Source of the DNA: Gyrodactylus bullatarudis
Taxonomy: Eukaryota; Platyhelminthes; Monogenea; Gyrodactylidea; Gyrodactylidae
Assembly (NCBI GenBank): GCA_012064415.1
Contig: SSNU01000046.1
Coordinates: 76,119 to 140,118 of the forward strand
Direction: 5' to 3'
Length of the DNA: 64,000 nucleotides
Positions 35,101-50,100 of the stretch are shown here, in pieces. Under the pieces are notes generated by a model that saw only the letters and a program-made list of their open reading frames with translations, was not told where the DNA came from and searched no databases. Both the position numbers and the translations under genes were made by a program. Position 1 is the stretch's first letter. Each line of letters begins with the position of its first letter.

Positions 35101-38100
35101 CCATGAGTCAACGAAACAGTGAATAAAACTATTTTTTAATGTGTCACGAAAACTAATAAATAAATTCTTTTATCAAAAGAGTAAAAGAAGAAGATAAATG
35201 AGCTGTTGATGGGCATTAAAATTGTGGTTTATGTCAAAAGTTAAACCACTGTTTGATTAAAGTTGCGGGTCTAAGAAAAGGTTACAATTTTCTTATAAAG
35301 AACTCGTATTTGATGAAACCCCGATAAGGGAGTAAAAATGAAGAAAAATCGATCATTAGATCAAACTTTTGACCTTCCTCTCATTTGAATATTAATAATA
35401 AGTTGAAAATTAATTTGGTTTGAAAAATGTCAAAATCTTTTCTTCAAAAATTAAAGGTTTCAGAATCTAGGTTTCAAGAAATCTTAATCAAAAACAAGAA
35501 ATTCTTCAACAATCACTTTAAACCAAATCTGTGTGTTCAGAAAAATTACTCTTATAGTCTTCAATTACCGTGGTCTATGTGAGAGTTTACAAATATGATT
35601 TTAAGCGGATTTTCGAACGTTTTTGAAAAGATCATTGTGTCTTAACCTTATTTCAATTAGCTCTATATAATGTTTTGAAATAAAACACGATTTCCAATGC
35701 AAGGATATATGGTTAAAATAATTTACTGAGAGGCCAAATTTCAGTTTGCAGATCTGTTATAAACTTAAAGCAACGAGAAAAAAACGATACTCGGCAAATT
35801 CCGGGAACGAGTTCAATTTTGATCAGTTCAGATAATCTTTTTAAAAATATCAATTATTGCATCAAGAACTCGACAAGGCTATGAGGCCCAAATTTCATTA
35901 GAGGAAAAAATTTTATGAAAAATTCAATTTTTATCTCAACATCAAAATCTAGTTACATTTCAAAGTAATTAAGTGTATCCTATATTGAGTTGGATTTGGA
36001 TTGAAAATTTTACTTACCAGAATTTACATCGGAACTTGTATAACTGGAGATTTCATCTTGCTGGGATTCTGCTGAGTAGTAGAAGAATGGAAATGATTAT
36101 TGAGTTCTCATGTCATGAATCATAGATATCTATAGGGCTTGTTATTTTTCCAGTTGCTATTCGAGGTTTATTTTAAGAATATGTATTTATCTTGCTCATA
36201 AATCAAATCTATGAGTTATGAAAGGTATTCACTGAGTGAGCAGTTACTAATTTTTTGATATTCAACAAAAGGCTCACTTTTACCGATTAATCCTAGAACG
36301 ACATTTTTCCAAATTGGAGTTTTAATACAAATGGGGGCGTCAAAGACCCCCAAATTTCGTTCTAGGGTTAACCAACACAGATAGAAACTTTAATTTGTAC
36401 AGATCTCAGATCAAAATTGTCTTTCTTCTCTAATGGTTTACCTGAAAAATAACGTTTAATCCTTCTCACTTGTTGAAATCGATAAAAAAATTTATCTCAA
36501 GGTTTAAAAACGGAAAAATCTCTCCAATTTATTTCTAAAAATCTTTTAGCTATATAACCCCTCATGCCCTCAATGTACCATCAGTAGAAAACAAACTTAG
36601 AATTGAAATATACTTGAAATATTTTATTCGTCACTGATTCTAATCAAACTTGATAAAAGAAGGATGATTTAAGGAAAATAAAGTTAATTATTGAAAAAAT
36701 TTAAAAAAAAATCTAGAAAATTTTTTATGAAAACTTTTTATCGTGTAGAAGATAACTCAAATTTCAATTCTTTGCATTGGTACAGTGGTCCTTCGACTTA
36801 AGGGTGTTTAATTTTTAATTCTATATTGAATAGGTTTTAAATAATAACTGTATGTATAACACGTAAAAAGCATGAGTAAATGAAGGAATTTCACGGTAAA
36901 TTCAAGTTCATCTTGAACAGGATCTTCTTATTCTATCGAATATTACAAATCTGAGATCAAATCACAACGCTACTTGTAATCATGAACAAAAAAAGGACTT
37001 TGTTCTTTCTAAAGGCCTCAAGTTGAGGGACCACTGTATTACTTATTATTTTGATGTAGGACCTACATTGTAGGTGATGAAAAATAACAATATGGTATGT
37101 AAATGGTTAAAATCCAAATAAATCCATGACATATATGGCTTACTTTTATTCTCATCATCATTATGATCTTCGGGAATAGATTCTGAATACTCTTTGAACT
37201 GTTCATCAATGGAATCTTCTGAAATGATGAAATTTATTTAAACATGAAAAGAAGACGCAATTGAATACTGTATTTTACATGTGACCGGATGCTTTGGAAT
37301 GAATCAAACTAAAATTAGAGATCCTGTTAAATTATCTAGCAATTAAATATTTTATTTATTCTTAACCTAGAGTTGGGCTCTGATTAATTTTGGCAGAGTC
37401 TTGCGTAGGTTAACCTGATTTCTTATTAAAACATAATGTAACTTTTGCTTGTATGCTTTCGACCACTTGGATATGATTCTAACAGGATTTTCGGGTTTAA
37501 ATTCTTTAATTTTGGATAAAAAATTTCATGTTTGAATACGTGAAAATATGAAAAATCAAGTTTGTGAAATTGAGACAAAATAAATAAGCAATAAGCTAGA
37601 CAATACTTTGTACATGAATGAAAGAAAAACCAGATGTTTCTCTATGAGAATAAGAGAGTAAAGCAAGAGACGAGCAGAGCACATACTTTTGGTATATTCG
37701 GTGAATAGATTTTGCTTCAGGATTATTTCAACATCTTCAATATCCGAGAGAATATCCAATTTAAAGTCTGATTTTGTAGGGTTGATGAATTCAGCATTGA
37801 AATATTCAAACTTTTTATCTTGCTTTGATGAGTATTCCTGATAGGTTTTTACGAGCTGTGGGAAAAAGAAAATAAAGTTTGTCATTTCTAACAAGCAACG
37901 ACTCGATTATTTTCAACTTTTAAGGTCAATATTTTTCCAAAGAATCTACCAATCAATTCCTTATCCCGTAACCTAAACCATAAAGAAACTGTTTACTAAA
38001 CATCGTTCATATTCAATTTTAACAAAAAACAACTAATTAAGTTACAATTTTTCTAGAAAATAGAACGTTGATTCATTCAATCAAAACCTTTCAAATTGGT

Positions 38101-41100
38101 ACTCAATTTTCTATAACTTTTAGTAAATTTTCAATGGCTGAAATTAATGGGCGAGCGTCATGTTTGATAAAATCCTGAAATTTTCCAATTGCCGCTCAAC
38201 TTTCAATGAATTTTACTACACTTAACGACTGAGCGTCTGAATATCTGGAGTATTAAATGAGTATATTCGTAAACACGCTGAGTCTTATCTCTCAGCCAAG
38301 GTTTGTGACTTCTCCGCATCCAATTAGAAATACTAAAAAGACTTAAGCACTCATCCCTCGACACCAAAAACCCACTAAAATAGATGTGGGAGATTATGGG
38401 AAAGATGGGCTTAACCATAAAATGGGGTGATTTTTACAATTATCTGGATACAAGAATAGTGAGTAGTCCAATTTATTGATCAAGGTATTTAGGATTCTGT
38501 AGTGATTAGGTATAATATAAGAAAAATTAATACTTAGGATTCATAGTTCCATCAGAAATTTCGGTACGAAAATGAAGTCAAAAACTTCAACTAGCTCTAA
38601 CAATGTTGACTAACTTATTTTTCAGATATGATTAAGAAGAACGATTCATGTGAATTATAATAATTATTTATGCACTTTAAGCTAATAAAAAAAACATTCA
38701 TCATGCCTGTAGAAATACATGTGAACACATGGCTGATCGATGATTAACAAAATATTTAATTTTAAACACAACTAAGGCCAGTTAATTATGAATTTGGAAA
38801 TTTTTCATTATATGGAACGAGTGCAAATTATAAAGAACACTTATCATTCAAAAAAGTATGAGCAATTTTTGGCTCTCAATTTAGAAGCTTTTTTTGAAAA
38901 CCTATTTTGCTGAGGTCTTAGTTTAAAAGTAAGTTGTAAGTAAATTATAAAAAAAAAATTTTCGTTTGGGTAAGACAGAAAATTGCGTCCAAACGTTTGA
39001 TCAGACATCTAATTATGGAACGAATGAGGTTAAATAACATCTCAAGCTTAAAATTTCTTCGACCAATCAAAAAACCTCAGAACATGCCTTATTACCAGAT
39101 TGAGACGCTTTAGAAAAAATAAGATTTTTTCTCATGCTACCATTTATCTAACAAGGTCTTAGCCCGGAGAAATAGCAATTAATTAGTGGAAAAATAGCAT
39201 TCGATTTTGAATAGCAGAAAAATAGCAAAATTATTTTCGTGAGGAAATATCCTTTATGCTCGAGAATGTTAATTTCATCAATCTCATTAAAATTCTAGCA
39301 ACATATCAAAAATAGCATTTTGATCGCCCTAATGTGAACTCACTTGGTTAGCAATGGGATAGGAATCTCTCTTTATTGGTATTATGTTGATGATACGTTC
39401 AATCGTTGAGAGATCCATAATTGGATGTTTAAACTGCATTAAAAGTGTGAGAAGGACACGGAATGATGACTAAATTAAAAGAAAAAAATAATTCTTATAC
39501 GTTCATGACACAGATTTCAAGTGCTAAAATAACTCGAAACTAATATAAAACGATTTTAAATACGGATATTTTTTTTCTGAGAAAGTCGATTTTCTATTGA
39601 ATTTCCCATCTACTAATAAGTAGATTACGTGACATTGTTTGGACCTGCGTAGTAATTGAGTATTTCTTACATTGAATAACCGCCCCATATACCTATAGTG
39701 TGATTATTCCAAGTCTGAAATTTTCAAATTACTACGCAAGTTATCAACTACTATAAATCAAAGAAATATCTATAGTAAAATTTAGCTTTCATCTACTTAT
39801 TAGTAGCTGGTATATTTAATAGGAAATCGACTTTTTAATATTAATTGAGAATCTTTTTCTTATCTCTAAGAAAAAATACATATACAAAATTAACAAGTTT
39901 GTAAAGTAGACAATCTACAAACGACAACTCACCTGATCGAATGTTAAATTTAGTTTCTTTGATAATTTCGTGAAATATTCTATTCCATATCTGATACAGG
40001 AATAAATTAACTTTTCGATGAATATTTCACGCTCTGAATCAGTTAGTTGGGAAATAGAATGTTGAAGCCAGATTGTATAGCTTGGCAATAGACTAAACCA
40101 GATTGCGGCAATTGAGTTGAAGAGGAATTTCAGATAAATGCTAAAATTGTCTTTTTTTACTGATTCTATAGGCATAAGAAAGCATGATTAATATTATTAT
40201 AATACATCGTTTAACTGACAGAACGGAAAGAAATTAAGAAGTGATTGAAAAAATAATCAGTCCGTTCAAATGATGTATCACGGCTGCTGAGGCTTGGGAA
40301 GATGTCTCCAGGGTCACAATACAAAAATGTTTCGAGGTGACCAGTCTGAAGGAAAAACGCTTAGAACAACTAGAAGTTACTGATGATGATTTCGTATCGG
40401 CGTTTCACGAGATCAAGACAGCTTGCAGAAGAAACCAGTACCTAATGAGCAGAGTTCTGGAAGCTGAAAATTTTTTAAGAGAGCACCAATTTGTATCTGA
40501 TGCTTTTCACAAATAAATTTTTTCGATTTCCCGAAATAATGACGAAATTCTGTGAATTTCTAAAGCCGAATTCGAATTTTTCGTCTGATGTTGGTCTCGA
40601 ATATCTGCATTTAATAGCCTCAAATCTTTAAAATCGATAAAAAATTTTGGATTCGAAAGTTGAAAAAGTGGAAATTTGGTGCATTTTCGAGATTCGAAAA
40701 ATAAATTTTTCCTGACTTTCCTAAGAAAAATATTGAGTTTTTTGTACAAAAAGTGAATTCTCATCTATTGTAAATTTTTCAATTTTTTGTAAATACAGTT
40801 TAACAGAAAAGTACCATCAAGTTAAGAAATAAGACTGATTTTTTAAAATAAAATATCGATGGATATTCCTGCGATAACAAATACCTTTGTCTGAGCCATT
40901 TTATCCTTTTATTTATATTTCACAAATATATTTATTTTTAAAAACATAAATTTAAAAATGCATATCAAAGTATACTTACCAAGAAAAATACTAATAACTA
41001 GGGCAGTAAGAAATAGCTATTCTTGTTTTAAAAAATTATAGAATTACAGCCTGTCATAAATAATTATAATCTTCGAAACTGATTTTATATCTGAAATGTT

Positions 41101-44100
41101 CAATGAAATTTCAGCCAATCAAATTATAGAAGGCTCGTGTGTAAATAGCCAGAGACGGATAAATAAGAAAATGATTCCACACTATAATAATACCTGAATA
41201 AAGGAAAAGGCTTACTTAGACATACACTCAAGTAGTTACTCAAGACTTGAGTAAGTGATAATTCATTTCTTATCAAGTAAAAGAGAAGGAAAAAAATTAA
41301 AAATTTACCTTGGTTACTAGCTATGAAATCAAATTTTGATCAAAAATAAAAAATTTTTAATTTGGAAAATTTTGCCACTAATTTTTAACAAGAAGTAAAG
41401 GAATTTCAAGACAAGAAGATATCACAAAATTTCCTCTAGATCTATATATAAATAGATATATATGATAATCCTTGGGAGGAAAAACTCACGAAATGTGTGA
41501 CAACTTTCAATTTCATAACTTGACCGGGTAATCAATCTCTGATACCAGCATAATGGACCATCCAGTTGGATTTTCTCAATTGCAAAACGATGGAATTCAT
41601 TAGTCTTTGTATTCATGTAGTGGATACGGTGCTTTTGACAAATTTTATCTCTAGCTGATTTGTACAATTCAGAGTATTCCTTTAATAGTTGAGGATTAAC
41701 ACCGATGGGGAATTGGGAGAAGTTTTCATTGTCTGACCTGAATGGAGGATACATTTCAAGGCATTTTCTTTCATTGTCCTCGTCGACTCTAGAAAAATGA
41801 TTAAAAATAAAAAGTTTTCTAATCAAAAATGCATTCAATGTACAAATTAGTGAAATCTAATCAAAGAAGTATGAACGTAACTTTTCAAGAATGGTTCATA
41901 AGTTTTTGTAGAGCCTATGCTTGTAGAAATTTTCTGGTACTAGCTGACAATTTTGCTTTCTATAAGGTTCCAACGACTCCCTGACAACGTGAAGATATTA
42001 CACCTAGTTAATATGAAGATGGGAATTTATGATTTTTACAAATTTTTTTCATCAAGAAATCGAATTTAATCAAGATTTCAATTCAAAATTACGCTACTTC
42101 AAGATTTCAAATTTGTCGTATTTTCCTTAAAAGTTGATTTTTTTCTCTGTATCGTGAAAGAGGGCCTCTTGATCTAGATTCCAAAAAGTCTTGATTAAAT
42201 TCGATTTCTTGATGAAAAAAATTTGTAAAAATCATAAATTCCCATCTTCATATTAACTAGCTTTATTTCTACCACCTGATTGCACAAAAATTTGTAAGGC
42301 CCTAGACCAGGGAATAAGTTGAAGTTTTTTAATTTAAATTCCAAAGAGATTAGAGGCATCGACAGAATTTGGATGTCAAAGAAAGAACATCATTGATGAC
42401 TCAAAGAGCATCAATGGACGTTTCTGAGAGCAAAGTTTGGATTATTCTCGACTAAATACTCAATTTTGTAATAATCAAAAACATTTAATAACTAAGAATT
42501 TCTTGATCAACAAGTTATGGCGGTTATTGTAGGGCTATGAATGGTCTAAAAATTAACTTTGACGTAGAAAGTATTTTAAGTATTGAAGAGCATATTTTGA
42601 CCGAATTCGGGCTTAAGTGGTGTCAAAACTTTGGGAGGAGATGAACGGGGTTTCTGGCCTAATGGTTAGAAGATGCAGATTCGAATACTGGCTATCCGTT
42701 TGATGAGTCCTAATAAGTGACCACACATCACTATAGTAGGTTTAATAAAAATAATTCATGGTTTTTCCGAAAGATAGTCCTGTACCTGCCTTGGAAACTT
42801 TTGAAAGAGGCTTTGGAAAACGGTAAGATATTTTCCAATTTTATCTACTTTCAATAATTGATTTACATCAGATTTAAGATTTCAATCATAACTAACTCTA
42901 TTTGAACCTGAAGAATTCTAGTTGAGTCAATAGTATAATCAATGATATCATTGGCAAAATTGGATATTTCCATATCAGGATATTTTTTATGCATTTTGAA
43001 CTTTTCAATGAAATCGTCAAATTTTCTTAAGGTGATTTCATCATCAGAAGGATATGTTCGATCACGTACAAAATTAGCCCAGAGTTGTGTTGATAGAAAA
43101 ACTGAATAGAATTTCTGATAATCCTTGTGCTTTATGAGGAAATCTAAATAAGAAGATAAATATCAGAAAGTTATCATTTTTAAATGGATACAAATACAAC
43201 AGTAGAGGTGCCTAGTTTAATTAAATTAATTTTGTCCTTTCTACTAGTAGAATTCATTGAAAAAATCTTGGTTCATGTTCAAAAATTGTCGTTTTCAATC
43301 GCGATTTTGTATATCAGAACAAACTCGAAAACGAATGGTTTTATAGGAAAAAATGTTCAGTTTTCGATCATATTCAAAATCAGATTTAGGCTGGGAAAAG
43401 TAGAAAAATTTGTCCTACTCTCGTATTTACCCTTTGAAGGTTTCAAATATTCTCAATAAAGTTTCAAAACGTCTGAAGGAATATTTTTAGATGCAAAGAT
43501 TACTTTTAAGCGAAAATATTGAATTTTCGATTAAAAGGTTCATCGACGAAGTTGACAAAATCAATAAACTGAGCTCGGTTACTATTTCTATTTATAATTA
43601 GTGTCAAGTTTTGATAAATATTTAAATTATGTTGGTGTAATTTCTCATACCTAATTTCTTCTGAGTGCTGATATTTGAGGTCGATACGGCAAAATTTCCC
43701 TTTCAAAAGTTTAACTTATTTAAATACTGCTATGTAGAATCAGGATTAAATAAGGAACTCGAATATGGCCATAGAAATTACGACATATCTAAGAAAATGA
43801 TTTTTTCATTCTAACAATTTATCGGTTCATTCATCTATGGAATATCTGAATTTATTCGGCAGATGTATTTGAAATAAATTTGAAATGATAAATAAATAAA
43901 CTCACTATCCACATCGAATAATTCATTTTGTTGATAGCAAACAGGCTTCTTTAGAAATTCTCGATAGTTGATTACAATTTCCGCGTAGAATTTCTTAAAC
44001 TCTAATGCGACCTCTTCTCCGACTTGCTAAAATAAATACCATAAAAAATTAGATCAGTTTTTATCGTCATTTGCTAGACTATACTTTTTAACAAAATACA

Positions 44101-47100
44101 ATCGAATTTTTATTGTTTATTAATACTTTTGAGTTATATTTTGGGAATCTGTAAGTTCTCTATATAAATTAGACCCTAATTAATTATAATTATAATGAAA
44201 CAATTTTGTACAATTTCACCTTTGTTCATCGCACTTTGAGTAATTTTGAAAGGAGACTCAAACTTGAGAATTTATACTTTCAGTCATTTTTAAATCTTGA
44301 ATTGATGAATAGAATCTGAATAACTTACTCTCATAAGATTAACGGATTTCTGGAAAAAGAGAAATAAACATTAATCAAGATCTTGAGAATTTATTGTAGA
44401 AAAATTAATTAATTAATTTGATGAATATTAAACGTTGAAATTCTGTTAGACAAGTTAAATTAAATAATTAACTTACACTTGCTTTGCCCAGCTTCTGGAA
44501 TAGAATAAAAAATGGATGATATGGTTCAGAATAAACAATAAAATGTATTGAATAATTTGAGTTTGTCTCAAGATTAATTAAGAACTTACATTACGTAAAA
44601 TTGTCATATTTTGTGTAAACTTTTGACATGGTTTCTAAAAGAAAATGAATTTAATTTAAGGTTTAGTGCAGTTTAGACCATTCTTACTTAAAAACAGGCG
44701 TAGATTTTGATTATTATTAATTTTTAAAAGTAAAAAATCTTACTTGAGGTAATAGCTTTGATGAGACAAAGGTTTGATCTGGCAGGGTAGCTGGTAAAAA
44801 GTTCATTGTGTCAATATCAATGCAGGCGATACCATAATTTGAGGGAATTTGGAAAAAGTCAAAGAATCTTGATTCAACGCCAATTAAAAAGGGAGACGGC
44901 GACTGAATAACTTGGACCAATGACATGTGAATAAATGGAATATAAGAAACTGTCCAACGAAAAGGCTTTATCATCTAGAAAGTAAAAAAATAATCATTCA
45001 ATTTTTTTCATTTTTAACACTTGGATACTCAGCGATTAACAACGCTGGTTTACGCGATATTTTTTTTGTTCAAAATTTTTCTATCAAAATTTGTGTGATT
45101 CTTGATCACAAACTTTAGCAGATGGTGTTCAGGAGATTGCATTTTGGAACTCTAAGTTTCTAAGACTTGAATGAATAATAAGAATTTTTATAAATGAAGT
45201 GTGACCCTGTGAGACTTTAAGGGTTGAAGGAAGGCGATGCTAAAATTTCCAAATAATAGCTAAGAGACAAACTTACAAGGGAAGGCCATTTCAGTTTCAA
45301 TCTAAGGACATTTATTAGTGACGATAGCATAGATGTATGGGCGAAAGAAAAATTTCTTATCAAGCTATATAAACCAAATCTGTGATCAGAAAAACTATTC
45401 CTATAATTTCCTAGAAATATTTCGTTCTAGGTGCTTAGGTAATATATCCCACACGAACGAAATATTTCTAGTTACCTTTGTAAGTATAGGTGCTGCACTA
45501 TTCATATATTCCTATAATCTTCAGTTACCTTGACCTCCATTTATTTATTGGAGATTTTTGGTGGTTTTCAGCTTATATTTAATTATTTTCTTTGACTTTA
45601 GTATCTTCTTTCAATTTTCTTAATTATCAAAATTGTTTAATATCTGGAATATAAAAGCTGATGCTACAAGATAAGGCTTTATTATATTTATAAAAACTAG
45701 AATTGCCTTAAAAATTTTCTAAGGAAATTATAATTCTCAAACCTTATCACAGAGACAAAATGATAAAATTTCAAAAAATTCTTCATATAGCCTATATCTT
45801 AATCTACATCAGAATGATACGAAAAATTATGAATATTTTGAAATGTATTACAAGTCAATAATTTCACAATTTTATCAAGTATGATTCATTCCAATTGGAC
45901 TTAGAATCGAATAATAATTACTGTACAATTAATCATTGATTGATAATAAGGCCTCAAAAAAGTACTATTTGGTCTATTTTTACTCTAGGTAAAGGACTGG
46001 CTGAGCTTTGATGGTCTGAAGTAAAAAATTTCTCATCTAATCACATTTTTAAGATACTATTTGTTGTTGACCAGATACTTTTTTGTACTATTCCTCAGCT
46101 GGTAAACGACCAATCACAATTTTTTATTATTTGATAACTAGATTCCTGATACAGAGCTTTCATCGTGTAAGCAGCTAGCATGTAGATTAAAGCTTTGAAC
46201 TATGTTGGAAAATAATCCTTTGGAATTAAAAATTTACAACTAAAAGGGTTATTATTTTGTAGAATATGCGCTATAATAGTTGAACGGTCGTTTTCTATCA
46301 TGAAACTTTTTAAAACAAATATCAGAAATTGTGATGACACAAGATTTGAATACAAAATTTTGCGGTTAAGTACTATTTTTTACTCAAAATCCCTTAAATT
46401 TTTCTATTTCTACTTGTTTTTCAATTTATGAGATACTTTTTTTTATTTTATTTGGCACTATTTTTGAGGCTCCATTGATTACACATTGGAGGTTATTGAA
46501 CTCGTTTGTTTTGCTAAGGCTACCCGTTAATGAATACCAAGTTAGACTGTTCTTTTAGTGGTATTTATCAGATGCTTTTATTCATTTTCGAAACTTTTTA
46601 ACTAGATCATATAGAAAACCTCTAATCAGATTGTGAAGAAGAACACTTGCAAGTGTTGATACGTATCAAACGAGGGTTGAGATCTAAGCTTGACTACTCA
46701 GAATCTCTTCTTCACACTAATATTCATTTGTAAGTCCTCTGGTTATGAGACAATTTTTAGATTTAATGATATATAACCTTTTTTCTGAGGGATTAAAATA
46801 TGTGACTGAAGAACTGATTAATTTTGTCCCTTCTCGTAGTAAAACTCATTGATAAAATCTTGGGGCGTGTTGTAAAATTGTCATTTTCAATCGAGAATTT
46901 GTTATTCAGAAAAAAATCGAAAACGTATGGTTTTATAGGAAAAAATGGTTAGTTTAAGGCTGGGAAAAGCTGAAAATTTTAGTCTACTCCAATATATATT
47001 AGTTGGAAATTATTTCTATAATTCAAAGGAAAAAATTAGAAACTTTTTGTGATGAAGCCCAAATATATTTATCTTTACAGTTAAAAAATTAAAACTCACG

Positions 47101-50100
47101 TTGACTAGAGCTTCACTGACAAGGGTGAGATTTAATTCAAAAAGAGAGGTAATGAGTATCTTTTGTTCTGTCAGTAATTGGATTATTATTTCCAGTAAAA
47201 TATCCGGTGGGAATGTTTCCAACAAATATGTATAATCATTTATTATAGAGTTTTGATCTGATATAGATGGTAATTCAAATTCCAAAATTTTCCCTCGAAT
47301 CTTTATTAGGAAAATAATAATTAGAATATAATTAACTCTTCAATTAATAAAATTATTCTTTTCCTAAAGTGCAATCAATTTGATTAATCTAAGGACTCAA
47401 TTCAGTTTTGTGTATGGCAACCATATTTTAAAAAATCATAGTGAATTATTGTGTATGTTGGGAGAAATTTAGGAAGAAATGAAATTTAGCAAGACTTCCT
47501 AAATTCATCGAGAAATTTTTTTATACACTGTTTATCTCAATGGTCAATGTAAAAAATGAGTTTCCACATTGACCATTGCATTAATTTCATTTATTTCCCC
47601 CTTATATGACTAAATAAAGTAATAAATGAGAATTTGGATTACCTTTGTTCTTCCTTTGAAATATTATAATATCGTTTACGTATTACTTCTCTCATTTTGT
47701 TCAAACGACCGTGGCCTTAACTTTTGTGTTCGTCATCAAGAATTTAAAAAATTTTGCTGTTTTTGACATAGATCTGTAAATTCTCAGTATTGTTGACCCT
47801 TTTTCTTGTCAAAGTTTCTTCATTTTCAATTACTTCAACATCATAATCTCTAGAGATCTTGTACAGATTTTTGTATCATTGAAGCGTTGAACTTTTCTTG
47901 CATGTTTAGGAATTATGTCGTACAAATAAAGGTCTTGACCACAATAATTTTAGAAGAAATCTTATTGGTTAATAATATTGATTCTACAATAAACGATAGA
48001 CGTCATAATAGGTCTGATGAGTATTGACATTTTCAGTTTTTCAGATTTCAAGTGCAAAACACTCGAACTTAAATTTGACTTCTGTTTAGGTTCAAGTGTT
48101 ATCTTGACAAAAACTTAGATCAACAAAAAAAATTTTTAAATCAATCAAGCAGAAAAAAATTCATGTAATATTTAAGTTGTACTATATCTTGGGATATTTT
48201 CATCAAGAGTTATCACAAGAATAATTTTACAATTTTGAAATGAACATAAAGATATATAAATAAGCATTGCATTATTTACTACTTTATTTAGTCATATAAG
48301 GGGGAAATAAATGAAATTAATAAAATGGTCAATGTGGAAACTCAGTACAATACCAATAGTGGGAAGAGTACAAAAATTATAATAAGAAATTGTATTTTCA
48401 CGATTCACTAGAAGTGTTTTTAAAATTTACTGAATTGGGCAGTAAAGTGAATCATAAGAACATTTCACACGATTCACTATGACATATACATATAGTCTTT
48501 AGTGTTAGATTATATTATTAAGAGAAAACTTACAGAAGGTTGAACTTTGGGGTAAATCTGATCTGGAAATGGGATCCCATAGAAAAGAAAAGCGATCATT
48601 CTGAAAAAAAATAAAAGAAGTTTAATCAACCCATTTGAAGACATTTAAAGAAAGATTTAAAACCTCTTCAATGCACATGAGTTGATATGAGGATGGGAAT
48701 TTGGAATTTTTACAAAAAACTCATTTTTCATCAAACAAATAATCTATTTTTGAATTTCGCACTGTAATGAGAAAAAAACTCAATCTGACTGAAATAGAGC
48801 TGAATTCTTAAATTATCATGAAGAAAAATCAACTTTTTTTCTAAAATGGCTAATTTCTTTCAGATTTCATGTTGTTTTAAATGTAGGTTTTGTCAAAAGT
48901 TTAACTTAAATAAATAAATACGTACATTTTCATATACGTCCGGGTAACTGGTGATATTCATCAATTAAAATTTTAACAAAAGAATTATATTTAGAGAGAT
49001 ATGTACATTTCGCCAGGTCTCGTCAGTCTCAATTCCTGGTTCATTTAATAAAATAGTTGAGACTGAAGACACCTAGCGAAATGTACAAATCTCTCTAAAT
49101 ATAATTCTTTTGTTAAAATTTTAAAAGTTTAGCTAGCTTTATACAGTTAGACCTGTGACTTATGAACCAAAAATTACCCTCTTCCCTCTGCCCCTTTTAA
49201 ATTCAGATTTAGAAATCATCATCATACTTATGAGTAGGGTTTCTGTATAAAATTTTCTGAGCAAAAATAATAACTTTCATTCTATCAACATTCATTCGAA
49301 AGACCTTTTTTCGCTGAAGAATTCTCTATGCATGGTTGATCATACATAGATTCGGATCAAAAGATATCCAAACTTATAGTATTTCACTAAAATTTATTTT
49401 TATCGAAAAATAGCTTTTTCCCAAGTTTGGTGACGCAGTAGGGGTCTTTTTTCGCCTCTAAAACAAACAAATAACAAGCCTAGTGACCATCTGGATGTAC
49501 TCACTCATTACACTACTCTTTTGCTAACATCCAACTGTTCCATACCCTTTCGGAAATCTCAAAACATTCACACATTTTTTATCTTCACTCTCAACTGGGT
49601 TATAAAAAAGTATCATTGACTAGTTCTGTTTGAGTGGTGACTGATCCTTCAAAAACATCATTGCCTTAATCATAATTATTGATGAGGAAAATCGAGTTCA
49701 AGATAAAAAGAGTAAATGTTTAGGGGGGAAAAATTCACGATTTCAAAAAAGTTGGACTGATTTAAACAAGGCTCGCTCATTCGAGAGCCATTCAGGAAAA
49801 CTGCTTGAATTAAGAAGAGAGAGATACACAAAAATGACTCAAAGCTCACTAGAATGATCAAGAAAATCACAAAGGTGAGCAAAAGACATTCCCTACCCTC
49901 TTCATCACGTAACTTAGACTCCAAATTGGAGAGTAAAGATAAAAAATGTGTGAATGTTTTTATATTAAGATTTCCCGAAAGGGTGTGGAACAGTTGGATG
50001 TTAATAAAAGAGTAGTGTAATGATTAAGTACATCCAGGCTTGTATTTGTTTGTTTTGGGGGCGAAAAAAAGACCCCCTACTGCGTCACCAAACTTGAGAA

